Below, piece after piece: positions 44,311 through 53,623 of a stretch of 64,000 nucleotides of DNA. The position numbers and the translations under genes were made by a program. The DNA is from Trichothermofontia sichuanensis B231. Its GTDB lineage: Bacteria; Cyanobacteriota; Cyanobacteriia; B231. The DNA is taken from positions 1,304,501 to 1,368,500 of the forward strand of contig NZ_CP110848.1 of NCBI RefSeq assembly GCF_026240635.1, in the 5' to 3' direction. The notes beneath the pieces were generated by a model. It ran no database searches. It saw only the letters and a list, made by a program, of their open reading frames with translations, and was not told where the DNA came from. The stretch's first letter is position 1. Every line of letters starts with the position of its first letter.

Positions 44311-46089
44311 ATGAAGAAAGTTTTTGGGCTGGGGCTGTTTCTCATTGGCATGGTCGCAGCCCTCTGGACTTACCTGGGATCGGTCAACCAGGGGGAATTT
44401 GATTCGATCATTCTTGACTTCCAGGAAGTGCCAGCGACCCAGATTGAGCCAGCCCTCCAGACCCTAACCCAAGTGTTTGGGCTGACCCCACGCCTCAATA
44501 GCCCCTTTGCCCAAGCTGAACAGGTGTATATTGTCAGCGGCGATCGCAGCCAATTACGGGCATTGCGGCGTTCGCCCCTGGCCAAGCTCACCGAGCGGAT
44601 TGAACCTAACTACCGCTACCACGCCCTAGAAATTCCCAACGACCCTGACTATCCCAAGCAGTGGAACCTGCGCAGTATCAATCTGGAACCGGCCTGGGAA
44701 CGCACCAAAGGGGCAGGTGTGACTGTTGCGGTGATTGATACCGGCATTACCCCAGTTCCGGATCTGGCCAAAACTGAGATTGTTGAGGGCTACGATTTCG
44801 TGAATGATCGCCCTGAGGCTACGGATGATAATGGCCACGGCACCCATGTCGCGGGTACGATCGCCCAGTCAACTAATAACGACTATGGGGTAGCGGGAAT
44901 TGCCTATCAAGCGAAACTCATGCCTCTGAAGGTGTTAAGTGCTTCGGGGGCGGGGGAAGTGGCCGATATTGCCGATGCGATCCGGTTTGCGGCGGACCAT
45001 GATGCCGACGTGATCAACCTGAGCTTGGGGGGTGGCGGCGAAAGCCACGTTCTCCGAGATGCGATCGACTATGCCCATGATAAGGGCGTGGTCATCGTAG
45101 CCGCAGTTGGGAATGCCAACCAGAATGCTGCCACCTATCCGGCCCGCTATCCCCATGTTATCGGGGTGGCGGCGCTGGGTCCTGCTGGTGACAAGGCTCC
45201 CTACTCCAACTTTGGCGCCGGGATCGATATCGCGGCGCCGGGTGGCTCCAAAGTCAATGGGGACCTGGGGGGGATCCTACAGAACACGATCGACCCGGAA
45301 ACCGGAGCAGCGATCTTTGCGGCCTATGAGGGTACAAGCATGGCCGCTCCCCATGTGGCGGGTGTGGCCGCTCTGGTTAAAGCTAGCGGCATTGATAACC
45401 CAGATGAGGTCGCAAATGTGTTGCAAAAAGCAGCCCGTGCTGTACCCGATGATGGGTTGAACTACTATGGGGCGGGGCAACTGGATGCGGCCCAGGCGGT
45501 GCAACTGGCGGAACAGGGCAAGGTGGACTTCCACGACTTCTTCCGCTGGCTCCGGGAGAATGGCTACCTGAACCCACGTTTTTGGATCGACGGCGGGGTG
45601 GCAGCGCTGGTGCCCAAGCTGCTGATGGTGCTGGGATCTTACCTGTTAGCTATTTTCCTGCGGTACTACTTCCCCTACCGCTGGACCTGGGGGCTAGGCG
45701 CAGGTTTGGTGGCCGGCAGTAGTGGGCTGTTCTTCCTACGGGGCTTCTACATTTTTGATCTGCCCCAGTGGCCTTTTCGGTTAATGGGAAGTGGGATCGC
45801 TGAGTGGGGCAATGCAATTCAAGGCAGTTCTCTGCTCAATCCCTGGTTTGCCAGTGTGTTAATTCCCTTTGCCTTGGTAGTTCTGTGCCTGAGCCATCCC
45901 CAGGGGAAAGGGTGGGCGATCGGGACGGCGATCGGGATGACGATCTTTTTAACCACAGCCGCGATCATTGATCCGGCCCTACTCTGGCTGGGGGCGGGGT
46001 TACCGGCCCGCCTTTTTCTGGGTGTCAATGCTCTGCTCTGCCTAGGTCTGGCCCGTCTGGCGCTGAAAACGGAGGGGCAACCGACATGA
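44311..46089 (+). CDS. Subtilisin-like serine protease (S8) with C-terminal membrane domain
   Basis: Protein of 592 residues. An N-terminal hydrophobic segment (VFGLGLFLIGMVAALWTYLG) is a signal or anchor. A propeptide-like part follows, then the S8 catalytic domain with Asp143 (VAVIDTGI), His176 (NGHGTHVAGTIAQS) and Ser343 (GTSMAAPHVAG), and the oxyanion segment VIVAAVGNANQNAAT. After about residue 405 come five or so hydrophobic segments (LLMVLGSYLLAIFLRYYF, VLIPFALVVLCL and others), an uncommon tail for a subtilase. The protease is therefore membrane-bound with the catalytic part probably outside the cytoplasm. GGGGAAAGG precedes ATG 44311. The next gene overlaps its stop. Confidence 0.87.
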   Translation: MKKVFGLGLFLIGMVAALWTYLGSVNQGEFDSIILDFQEVPATQIEPALQTLTQVFGLTPRLNSPFAQAEQVYIVSGDRSQLRALRRSPLAKLTERIEPNYRYHALEIPNDPDYPKQWNLRSINLEPAWERTKGAGVTVAVIDTGITPVPDLAKTEIVEGYDFVNDRPEATDDNGHGTHVAGTIAQSTNNDYGVAGIAYQAKLMPLKVLSASGAGEVADIADAIRFAADHDADVINLSLGGGGESHVLRDAIDYAHDKGVVIVAAVGNANQNAATYPARYPHVIGVAALGPAGDKAPYSNFGAGIDIAAPGGSKVNGDLGGILQNTIDPETGAAIFAAYEGTSMAAPHVAGVAALVKASGIDNPDEVANVLQKAARAVPDDGLNYYGAGQLDAAQAVQLAEQGKVDFHDFFRWLRENGYLNPRFWIDGGVAALVPKLLMVLGSYLLAIFLRYYFPYRWTWGLGAGLVAGSSGLFFLRGFYIFDLPQWPFRLMGSGIAEWGNAIQGSSLLNPWFASVLIPFALVVLCLSHPQGKGWAIGTAIGMTIFLTTAAIIDPALLWLGAGLPARLFLGVNALLCLGLARLALKTEGQPT

Positions 46090-46310
46090 GCCTACAGGTG
46101 ACGGGCACGATCGCGCGGCTTGGGTTGGGATCGGGGACTTGGGCGTTGGTCACCGCGACTGGCGAAACCTACGAACTCAAAGACGCGCCAGCGGCTTTGA
46201 AACAAGTGGGTCTTCAGGTTCAGATCCAGGGTGAGCTGCGGCCTGATGTCATGACCCTGGCGATGATTGGCCCCGTGTTAGAGGTGCAGTCCTTCACGAT
46301 CGTGCCTTAG
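46086..46310 (+). CDS. Small beta-rich protein coupled to the subtilase gene (DUF5818-like)
   Basis: Protein of 74 residues, MSLQVTGTIARLGLGSGTWA followed by TGETYELKDAPAALKQVGLQ and a VQIQGELRPDVMTLAMIGPV segment. The pattern of short strands ending in an OB-like barrel resembles small DUF5818-type proteins. The ATG overlaps the subtilase stop by 4 bases (ATGA), so the two are very likely co-translated. It may be an inhibitor, a chaperone or a simple partner of the protease; there is no direct evidence for any of these. Confidence 0.6.
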   Translation: MSLQVTGTIARLGLGSGTWALVTATGETYELKDAPAALKQVGLQVQIQGELRPDVMTLAMIGPVLEVQSFTIVP

Positions 46311-46391
46311 TAGGCTACCAAGCGGAATTGGGGTAGATTGGGTCAAAGGGCCTGTTGGCAAGGGCCTACTTGTTCTTCTAGCCACTGACCT

Positions 46392-49202
46392 ATGCCTGCC
46401 CCCCCCTCAGACTCCCATTCTCCCCGCCAGCCGCTCACCTCGGCGACCAACCCTGATGCGACCGCTCCCTGCTGGGAAGCGGCCTATCAGGCCCTACTCG
46501 ACTACGCCCTGATGGCCCGGATCGATCGCCAAGGCGTTTATCGAGACTATGTGGTGACGCCGGGATTTGAGGCGTTGGGGACCCCTGCCACCAGGGTGGG
46601 CCGTCACCTCAGCGAGGGATTACCCCCTGACTTAGCCCAACAGCGCTGGCAGCAGGTCCAGCAGGCATTTGCCACAGGAGAAGTTCAACAGAGTGAGTAC
46701 ACACTAGCGATCGCCGGGGAAAGTCGCTACTATCTCGCCCGCATGGCTCCCTGTAATCCAGATGAGGTCCTGTTAATTGTGCGGGATATCAGCAGCCAGA
46801 AACAGGCCGAAGTCGCTCTCCGGCAGGCGGAGCAAACCTACCGCAGTATTTTCGACAATGCCCTCGAAGGGATTTTCCAGACCACCCCCGCGGGCCAATA
46901 CCTGAGTGCCAACTTAGCCCTAGCTCGCATCTATGGTTATGATTCCCCCGCCGAATTGATCGCCCAGTTCACCGACATTGCCCACCAACTCTATGTTGAT
47001 CCCGATCGCCGCACGGAATTCGCCCGTCAGATGCAAACCCACGGGATTGTCTCGCACTTTGAATCCCAGGTCTATCGTAAGGATGGCAGCATCATCTGGA
47101 TTGAGGAACATGCCCGTGCCGTGCGGGACGAAAACGGCCAAATTCTCTACTATGAAGGCATGGTGGAAGACATCACCCAGCGCAAACAAGCGGAGGCCAT
47201 CCAAGCTGCCAATGCCCAACAACTGCAAGCCCAACAGGCCGAATTGGCCCGATCGCTTTCCATCCTCCAGGCGACCTTGGAGGCCACTGCGGACGGCATT
47301 TTAGTCACCGATGCGGCTTGGAACGTGGTGAATTACAACCAACAGTTTGCCACCATGTGGGGCATCCCGGCCCAGATCCTGGCCAGTGGCAGTCGTGAGC
47401 AAGAATTGAATTTCATTCTGGAGCAGCTGAAACAACCGGAAACCTTCCTCAGTTGTACGCTGGATTTAGAAAATCAGCCCTATGCCCAAGGTTACGATCG
47501 GTTTGAGTTAAAAGATGGACGTGTTTTTGAACGCCATTATCGCCCCCAATACTTGGCTGGGAAAGTGGTGGGTCGCGTCTGGAGTTTCCGCGAGGTGACA
47601 GAACGGATTCGCATCGAACGCTTGAAGGATGAATTTGTTTCAATGGTGAGTCATGAATTACGCACCCCCCTAACTTCCATTCGCGGGTCCCTAGGTTTGA
47701 TCTTGGGTGGAGTCGCTGGGGCTTTACCTGATCAAGCGCGGATGCTCTTAGATATTGCCTATAAAAATAGTGAGCGATTGATTACGTTAATTAACGATAT
47801 CCTTGATATTGAAAAGATTGAGTCGGGCCGCATTGATTTTAACCTTCAGCCCCTAGATCTGACGCCGCTACTCACCCAGGCGATCGCGACCAATCAGACC
47901 TATGGCGATCAATTTCAGGTGCAGTTTGTGTTAACGGAAAGTGTCCCCTGTCAGGTGAAAGCCGACCCGGATCGCCTGATGCAAGTTCTTACCAACTTGC
48001 TCTCAAATGCTGCCAAGTTTTCCCCTGCCGGGAGCGTGGTCGCAGTGGCTGCCCAGTGGCTGCCCACGGCTCCCAATTGGGTGCGGGTAGCAGTACGGGA
48101 TCAGGGGCCTGGCATCCCTCCGGAATTTATCCCGCGCATTTTCCAGAAGTTTGCCCAGGCCGATTCCTCCAACACTCGCCAAAAGGGCGGCACGGGCCTA
48201 GGCTTAAGTATCACCAAGGCGATCGTAGAACGTCTAGGGGGCAAGATCGGGTTTGAGACGACCCAGGGCGTGGGCACCACCTTCTACTTTGATCTGCCAG
48301 TGTTGACGGAAACGGCGGTTTCTGCCTCCGCACCGGTATCGACCGTGGCCCGCCGCTCGCGTCTGCTGATCTGCGAAGACGATCCAGACATTGCTGCCCT
48401 CCTCAGCCTAATTTTGCAAGAGGGGGGCTTTCACTGTGACATTGCCACCAGTGCTGCCCAAGCTAAACAATGCCTGAGCCAACACGCCTACGATGCGATG
48501 ACCGTTGATCTGGTGTTACCCGACCAGGATGGTATCTCCTTTATTCGGGAGGTGCGATCGCACTTTCCCCCCACGGAGTTACCGATCGTGGTCGTCTCGG
48601 CCCAGGCGCGATCGGGACGGCAATCCCTGGAGAATGGAGGGCTGGCGGTGATGGAGTGGTTAGAAAAACCGATCGACCATCACCAACTGCTCAGCGTCGT
48701 CCAACAGGCTGTGTCTCAATCGCCGGCGCTCCGCCCGCGGATTTTACATGTTGAAGATGACCCGGATATCTTGCAAGTTACCGCCGTGATTTTGCGGGAT
48801 CTGGCTGAGGTGGTCGCTGCCCCCAGTCTGGCGATCGCCCGACAACAGCTACAAACCCAAGTTTTTGATCTGATTCTACTCGACTGGACCTTACCCGATG
48901 GGTCCGGACTCGATCTGCTGAGCGACCTGCGCCACTTGGCTACCCTTCCAACCACTGGGCGGAAAACAGCAACACCGCTTAAGGACCCAACCAGGGGGGC
49001 CGTTCCCCCCCTCCCCGTCGTGATTTTTTCGGCCCAGGATCTGGATGCCGAAGCTGCTCATCAGGTCGCTGCTACCCTGGTAAAGTCCCGCACCTCTAAC
49101 CAGGAATTGCTCCAGACGATCCAACGCCTCGTTGAGCATGAGAGCCAACCGGAAACGCTCTCGATGCCTACGTCAGGGTTCCTGGCCCCGCCGAGTTTCT
49201 AG
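46392..49202 (+). CDS. Hybrid sensor histidine kinase PAS-PAS-PAS-HisKA-HATPase-REC-REC
   Basis: Signalling protein of 936 residues without membrane segments. Three PAS domains (about 33-142, 150-268 and 290-410; for example TYRSIFDNALEGIFQTTPAG and LEATADGILVTDAAWN) precede the dimerisation helix with phospho-His421 in SMVSHELRTPLTSIRG. The ATPase domain shows QVLTNLLSNAAKFSPAG, VRDQGPGIPPEF and GGTGLGLSITKAIVERLG. Two receivers follow, with acceptor Asp706 (TVDLVLPDQDG) and Asp831 (LLDWTLPDGSG). The signal is presumably cytoplasmic (light, redox or a ligand). It is first of three same-strand signalling genes, with a single-domain regulator and an Hpt-REC-REC-GGDEF protein next, suggesting one phosphorelay. 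Confidence 0.9.
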   Translation: MPAPPSDSHSPRQPLTSATNPDATAPCWEAAYQALLDYALMARIDRQGVYRDYVVTPGFEALGTPATRVGRHLSEGLPPDLAQQRWQQVQQAFATGEVQQSEYTLAIAGESRYYLARMAPCNPDEVLLIVRDISSQKQAEVALRQAEQTYRSIFDNALEGIFQTTPAGQYLSANLALARIYGYDSPAELIAQFTDIAHQLYVDPDRRTEFARQMQTHGIVSHFESQVYRKDGSIIWIEEHARAVRDENGQILYYEGMVEDITQRKQAEAIQAANAQQLQAQQAELARSLSILQATLEATADGILVTDAAWNVVNYNQQFATMWGIPAQILASGSREQELNFILEQLKQPETFLSCTLDLENQPYAQGYDRFELKDGRVFERHYRPQYLAGKVVGRVWSFREVTERIRIERLKDEFVSMVSHELRTPLTSIRGSLGLILGGVAGALPDQARMLLDIAYKNSERLITLINDILDIEKIESGRIDFNLQPLDLTPLLTQAIATNQTYGDQFQVQFVLTESVPCQVKADPDRLMQVLTNLLSNAAKFSPAGSVVAVAAQWLPTAPNWVRVAVRDQGPGIPPEFIPRIFQKFAQADSSNTRQKGGTGLGLSITKAIVERLGGKIGFETTQGVGTTFYFDLPVLTETAVSASAPVSTVARRSRLLICEDDPDIAALLSLILQEGGFHCDIATSAAQAKQCLSQHAYDAMTVDLVLPDQDGISFIREVRSHFPPTELPIVVVSAQARSGRQSLENGGLAVMEWLEKPIDHHQLLSVVQQAVSQSPALRPRILHVEDDPDILQVTAVILRDLAEVVAAPSLAIARQQLQTQVFDLILLDWTLPDGSGLDLLSDLRHLATLPTTGRKTATPLKDPTRGAVPPLPVVIFSAQDLDAEAAHQVAATLVKSRTSNQELLQTIQRLVEHESQPETLSMPTSGFLAPPSF

Positions 49203-49303
49203 TCCCCTTGGACACGGTTTTGATGAGTACATTTTGATATCTACAGGATCGGTAGAGTTTTGATTGGACGATTTTGATTAAACGATTTTGAGCAGACAAA
49301 CGC
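49203..49303 (+). repeat. Spacer with repeated TTTTGA motifs
   Basis: Between the hybrid kinase and response regulator genes the motif TTTTGA occurs five times (about 49218, 49233, 49258, 49270 and 49285), four of them as TTTTGAT. This spacer is much more AT-rich than either gene. It could be a binding array, an AT-rich promoter region, or a mutational expansion. Confidence 0.45.
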
Positions 49304-49696
49304 ATGGAAATCCCGCCCCTACATCGCATCCTGTTAGTTGAGGATGATCCCGACATTCAGGTCATTGCCCGCTTGAGCCTAGAGTCGGTAGGGGGATTTG
49401 CAGTCAAACTCTGTAGTTCTGGGCGGGAGGCCCTCCAAACCGCCCCTACCTTTTCGCCCGATCTCATTTTGTTAGATGTGATGATGCCCGACATGGATGG
49501 CCTGACCACCCTGCAATCCCTCCGCCAGATTCCCACCCTGGCAACGACCCCGGTGATCATTATGAGTGCGCGGGTCCAAACCCATGAAGTGGTGCATTAT
49601 CGGGAACTGGGTGCGGTGGAGGTGGTGGCCAAGCCCTTTGACCCCATGCAACTGCCAACCACCATTCGTCAGATCTGGATGCAGTGTCATGGATAG
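49304..49696 (+). CDS. Single-domain response regulator
   Basis: CheY-like receiver of 130 residues with the acidic pair in LLVEDDPDIQV, phospho-acceptor Asp58 in LILLDVMMPDMDG, and the conserved Lys in VVAKPFDPMQLP. It has no output domain. Its last codons overlap the next gene by 8 bases (ATGGATAG), so both should be translated from one message. It probably shuttles phosphate between the upstream kinase and the downstream Hpt protein. Confidence 0.9.
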   Translation: MEIPPLHRILLVEDDPDIQVIARLSLESVGGFAVKLCSSGREALQTAPTFSPDLILLDVMMPDMDGLTTLQSLRQIPTLATTPVIIMSARVQTHEVVHYRELGAVEVVAKPFDPMQLPTTIRQIWMQCHG

Positions 49697-51533
49697 GGCT
49701 TTTGTCGACTTCCAGGCAGAATTATCGGCGCTGCGACAGACTTATGCCGACCAAATCCTCGACAAATACGGTCAAATTGAAACCGTGTGGCAGCGGGTGC
49801 AGCGGCAACAACAGCAGTCCTATGCCACCCTCTACCAACTGGCCCACCGGATGCGGGGATCGGCAGCCACTTTTGGTTTTCTGGAATTGGGTCAGGTTGC
49901 GCAACAGTTGGAGGAACACTTCAAGCAGTTGGCTGCGGTGGGAACCGCTACACCTGAGCAAGTCGAGCAGATCAATCACCTTCTGAACGATCTCAAAACG
50001 ATCGCCCAGCAATCACGCCAGGAAGCCTCCGGGTCGCCAGCCACGCCCCTGCCCGATCCCGGTTTGGGGCACGAATTTATCAAACGTCTGTTTCAGGTGG
50101 GTTCTCCTCTGAAGGCTGCCCAGCGGCACTCAACCCACAGGAATAAGCATGGGAATAAGCTGGTTTTTCTGCTGGAGCCAGATCCCCAAATTGCCCAGGA
50201 TCTGAGTACCCAAATGAGTTACTTTGGCTATCAAGTACACACCTTTGGTACCCTGTCTGCCCTGGAAGCAGCCATCCAGAGGACATGGCCCGATGCTCTA
50301 ATCCTGGACGTAGCCTTATCAGAAGTGCCGGACGTAGCGACTGGCGTCAGCTCTCCGCAGGGGTGCTGCCCAATTCCCCTGTGGGAGCGCTGCGCGACCG
50401 GGGCAACCAGCTTGATCACTGACGAGGCATTGAACAACGCCCCTCACCATCCCCCCATTTTGTTTATTGCTGCTCGCGAAGATATGCGCGATCGCCTCAA
50501 GGCTGTGCGGGCTGGCGGGGCTGGCTATTTCCTCAAACCGGTGGCTATTAGTGCCCTCGTTGATCAGCTGGATCACCTGACAGCAGTCTCGACGGCGGAA
50601 CCCTATCGCATCCTGGTGGTAGATGACGAGGTGGAGCAGGCCGAGTATTATGCCCACGTCCTAGAAACGGCGGGAATGCAAAGCCGCGTAGTCACGGACC
50701 CCATGCAGGTGATGCAGGCCCTAGGGGAATGGGAAACGGACCTGATTTTGATGGATATGCACATGCCCGGTTGTACGGGACTGGAATTAGCCGCTGTCAT
50801 CCGCCAACAGCCGATCTATGTCAGCACCCCGATCGTCTTTTTGTCAGTTGAAACGGATTTAGATCAGCATCGAGCGGCGATGCACCAGGGTGGGGATCAG
50901 TTCCTGGTTAAACCCATTCCCCCGGCGGATTTGGTCATTGAGGTAACGGGGCGGGTACAACGATCGCGGATTTTACGCTCGCTGATGGAACGGGACAGCC
51001 TCACGGGCCTGCTCAAGCACACCACCGTTAAGGAGCAACTACAACTGGAGATCAAACGGGCACAACGGCAGCGATCGGTTCTGGCCTTTGCCATGCTGGA
51101 TATTGATCACTTCAAGCAGGTCAATGATACCTACGGCCATGCTACGGGGGATCAGGTTCTTCGGAGCCTCGCACGGATGTTGCAACAACGACTCCGCCGG
51201 ACCGATGCGATCGGACGCTATGGGGGTGAAGAATTTGCGATTATTCTGCCCGATACGACCGGGGAAGCTGCTTTGAAGGTCCTGGATGAAATCCGAAATG
51301 GCTTTGCCCATGTGCAATATCAGGGCCGAGATACAACGACCAATGCCAGTTGCGAATTTGGGGTAACCTTTAGCTGTGGGATTGCCACTTTCCCTACCTA
51401 TAGTGATGCCAACTGTCTCAGCGAGGCTGCCGATCGTGCCCTGTATCAAGCCAAACGTCAGGGACGTAATCAGGTTGTGCTGGCGAATCCGGTCCTATTC
51501 CCGCCGTTACATGGGGCATTGCCTCCCTTTTAG
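49689..51533 (+). CDS. Hpt-REC-REC-GGDEF protein (probable diguanylate cyclase)
   Basis: Protein of 614 residues. An N-terminal histidine phosphotransfer domain has His53 in YQLAHRMRGSAATFGF. Two receivers follow, the first with LVFLLEPDPQIAQDL and LILDVALSEVPDV, the second with ILVVDDEVEQAEYY and LILMDMHMPGCTGLEL. The C-terminal GGDEF domain (about 455-605) shows RDSLTGLLKHTTVKEQL, LDIDHFKQVNDTYGHATGDQ and the active loop RYGGEEFAI; an RRTD sequence five residues before GGEEF fits the c-di-GMP inhibitory I-site. It should make c-di-GMP from two GTP. ATG 49689 is taken rather than TTG or ATG codons inside the preceding gene. Confidence 0.9.
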   Translation: MDRAFVDFQAELSALRQTYADQILDKYGQIETVWQRVQRQQQQSYATLYQLAHRMRGSAATFGFLELGQVAQQLEEHFKQLAAVGTATPEQVEQINHLLNDLKTIAQQSRQEASGSPATPLPDPGLGHEFIKRLFQVGSPLKAAQRHSTHRNKHGNKLVFLLEPDPQIAQDLSTQMSYFGYQVHTFGTLSALEAAIQRTWPDALILDVALSEVPDVATGVSSPQGCCPIPLWERCATGATSLITDEALNNAPHHPPILFIAAREDMRDRLKAVRAGGAGYFLKPVAISALVDQLDHLTAVSTAEPYRILVVDDEVEQAEYYAHVLETAGMQSRVVTDPMQVMQALGEWETDLILMDMHMPGCTGLELAAVIRQQPIYVSTPIVFLSVETDLDQHRAAMHQGGDQFLVKPIPPADLVIEVTGRVQRSRILRSLMERDSLTGLLKHTTVKEQLQLEIKRAQRQRSVLAFAMLDIDHFKQVNDTYGHATGDQVLRSLARMLQQRLRRTDAIGRYGGEEFAIILPDTTGEAALKVLDEIRNGFAHVQYQGRDTTTNASCEFGVTFSCGIATFPTYSDANCLSEAADRALYQAKRQGRNQVVLANPVLFPPLHGALPPF

Positions 51534-51589
51534 GCCAGGAATTGGGCCTGACTAGCCCACAAACCGTGAATGGACGGTGGGTGCATCTC

Positions 51590-51690
51590 ACTTGTGCGCC
51601 CCTCACCCTAAATCCCTCTCCCAGAGCGGGAGAGGGACTTGCCAATCCAGCTCCCCTTCGCCCTTTTTGGGAGAAGGGGTTGGGGGATGA
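51590..51690. repeat. C-rich interspersed repeat block
   Basis: CCCTCTCCCAGAGCGGGAGAGGGACTTGCC and then CCCTTTTTGGGAGAAGGGG make two adjacent imperfect hairpins. The same text with variations occurs near 8100, 23280, 27770, 39540 and 62080. It lies downstream of the GGDEF gene and may help end its transcript. Confidence 0.5.
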
Positions 51691-51863
51691 GGGCCGCATG
51701 TTGCCCAACTGAGATGCTCCCTGGACGGTGCAGGTTCCGAGATGCCGCTTCTTAATCTCTTCTTCCACGAGCGATTTGGGGGATCGGGCTACCCTGGGAA
51801 AGGATTCTCCCGCAAGAATTCTCCCTGTCGTTGATTGTTGGCAAAAGTTTTGGTAGAGGGGTT

Positions 51864-53297
51864 ATGGCACAGCAAAGTTTTGGGCTGATTGGTCTGGCTG
51901 TGATGGGTGAAAACCTGGCGTTGAATGTGGAGCGCAATGGCTTTCCCACAACGGTCTACAACCGCAGCTATGAAAAGACGGAACAGTTTATGGCGACCCG
52001 TGCCCAGGGGCGCAATTTTGTCGGGGCTAAGACGATCGAGGAGTTTGTGGCTTCTCTGGAACGTCCGCGTCGAATTCTGATCATGGTCAAAGCTGGGAAA
52101 CCGGTGGATGCAGTCATTGACCAGTTAAAACCCTTGCTTGATCCCGGTGACATTATTATTGACGGCGGCAACTCCCTGTATGAAGATACGGAACGCCGGG
52201 TGCAAGCTTTGGAAGCGGCAGGGTTTCGGTTTATTGGCATGGGCGTGAGTGGGGGTGAAGAGGGTGCCCTTAATGGGCCGAGCCTGATGCCGGGGGGGAC
52301 GGAAGCCTCCTACGAATATTTGGCCCCGATCCTGACCAAGATTGCGGCTCAAGTGGATGATGGTCCCTGTGTCACCTATATCGGCCCTGGGGGGGCGGGT
52401 CACTACGTCAAGATGGTCCACAATGGCATTGAGTATGGCGATATGCAACTCATTGCCGAAGCCTATGATTTACTGCGATCGATCCTGGGGTTAAATGCCC
52501 AGCAGTTGCATGAGGTCTTCAGCGAGTGGAATACGACCGATGAGTTGAACTCGTTCCTGATTGAAATTACCGCCGATATTTTCCGCTACATCGATCCCGA
52601 CACCCAAAAACCCCTGGTGGATCTCATCCTGGACTCGGCGGGCCAAAAGGGCACAGGTCGCTGGACAGTGGTGAGCGCCCTAGAGCAGGGGGTGCCAGTC
52701 CCCACCATTACGGCGGCGGTCAATGCCCGAATTATGTCGGCCTACAAGGCAGAACGGGTGGCGGCGTCCCAGCAGTTGACCGGTCCCACAGCCCGGTTTG
52801 ATGGCGATGCCAAGGCGTTTGTGAACAAGGTGCGGGATGCACTCTATTGCTCCAAAATTTGCTCCTACGCCCAGGGGATGGCCCTGCTCAGTAAAGCGTC
52901 CCAAGATTTTAATTACAACTTGAATTTGAGTGAAATCTCGCGCATTTGGAAGGGCGGTTGTATTATCCGGGCCGGGTTCCTGAATAAAATTAAGTCGGCC
53001 TTCCGGGAGCAACCCCAGTTGCCCAATTTGTTGTTGGCGCCGGAGTTTAAGCAGACGATCCTCGATCGCCAGCAGGCATGGCGAGAAGTCCTGGTCACGG
53101 CGAACACAATGGGCATTGCCGTTCCCGCCTTCAGTGCGTCCCTGGATTATTTCGACAGCTACCGCACCGCCAATTTGCCGCAAAACCTGACCCAGGCCCA
53201 GCGGGATTACTTCGGTGCCCACACCTATGAACGGATCGATAAACCCGGTAGCTTCCACACGGAATGGACCGAAATTCCCGAAGTGGCCGCTCGGTAA
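51864..53297 (+). CDS. gnd: 6-phosphogluconate dehydrogenase (decarboxylating)
   Basis: Oxidises 6-phosphogluconate to ribulose 5-phosphate, CO2 and NADPH in the oxidative pentose phosphate pathway, which supplies cyanobacteria with reductant in the dark. The protein has 477 residues. It shows an N-terminal Rossmann domain ([20 protein letters not shown]), [55 protein letters not shown] with the catalytic Lys, and the C-terminal helix end ([19 protein letters not shown]). ATG 51864 has a GAGGGG site directly upstream; the frame is open to TTG 51831. Confidence 0.95.
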   Translation: MAQQSFGLIGLAVMGENLALNVERNGFPTTVYNRSYEKTEQFMATRAQGRNFVGAKTIEEFVASLERPRRILIMVKAGKPVDAVIDQLKPLLDPGDIIIDGGNSLYEDTERRVQALEAAGFRFIGMGVSGGEEGALNGPSLMPGGTEASYEYLAPILTKIAAQVDDGPCVTYIGPGGAGHYVKMVHNGIEYGDMQLIAEAYDLLRSILGLNAQQLHEVFSEWNTTDELNSFLIEITADIFRYIDPDTQKPLVDLILDSAGQKGTGRWTVVSALEQGVPVPTITAAVNARIMSAYKAERVAASQQLTGPTARFDGDAKAFVNKVRDALYCSKICSYAQGMALLSKASQDFNYNLNLSEISRIWKGGCIIRAGFLNKIKSAFREQPQLPNLLLAPEFKQTILDRQQAWREVLVTANTMGIAVPAFSASLDYFDSYRTANLPQNLTQAQRDYFGAHTYERIDKPGSFHTEWTEIPEVAAR

Positions 53298-53307
53298 ACC
53301 GTTTCAG

Positions 53308-53343
53308 GCGATCGCGTTTGGCGATCGCGTGTCAGGCGATCGC
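53308..53343. repeat. Cluster of three HIP1 octamers
   Basis: GCGATCGC occurs at 53308-53315, 53321-53328 and 53336-53343, three copies in 36 bases directly after gnd. HIP1 is dispersed in most cyanobacterial genomes, but such tight clustering in a spacer is uncommon. Confidence 0.8.
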
Positions 53344-53478
53344 ACAGGAGCCAGTGGGGTAGGCAGCTTGCCTGCCCCTGCAACAGCCAAGCTTTCTATC
53401 ATCACCATCAAAGCTGGAAAAGGCAGCAGTACGCCCTATAGTCGAGACAGGGGAATACTGTAGACGAGAATCCTGACC

Positions 53479-53623
53479 ATGATCCGTGAGGTCGAAATTC
53501 GAGGTTTTAAGTCCATTTACGCTGCCAACCTGGAACTCAACTGAGTTGGCCAAACTTAATCAGCAATACCCCTTGTCTCGTTTATGGCTGATGGGGCACT
53601 TGGGGGCCGTGCCGAATGTCTGA
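53479..53623 (+). pseudogene. AAA-type (OLD/AAA15-like) ATPase gene, internal part deleted
   Basis: From ATG 53479 the frame reads MIREVEIRGFKSIYAANLEL and N, the usual N-terminal strand of SMC-like AAA15/OLD-type ATPases just before the Walker A loop, then stops at TGA 53542. From 53543 a second frame reads AKLNQQYPLSRLWLMGHLGA and VPNV to TGA 53621, which looks like a natural C-terminus because it overlaps the start of the next gene by 8 bases. Everything in between (several hundred codons in relatives, including Walker A and B) is missing. This is a deletion remnant. Confidence 0.55.
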
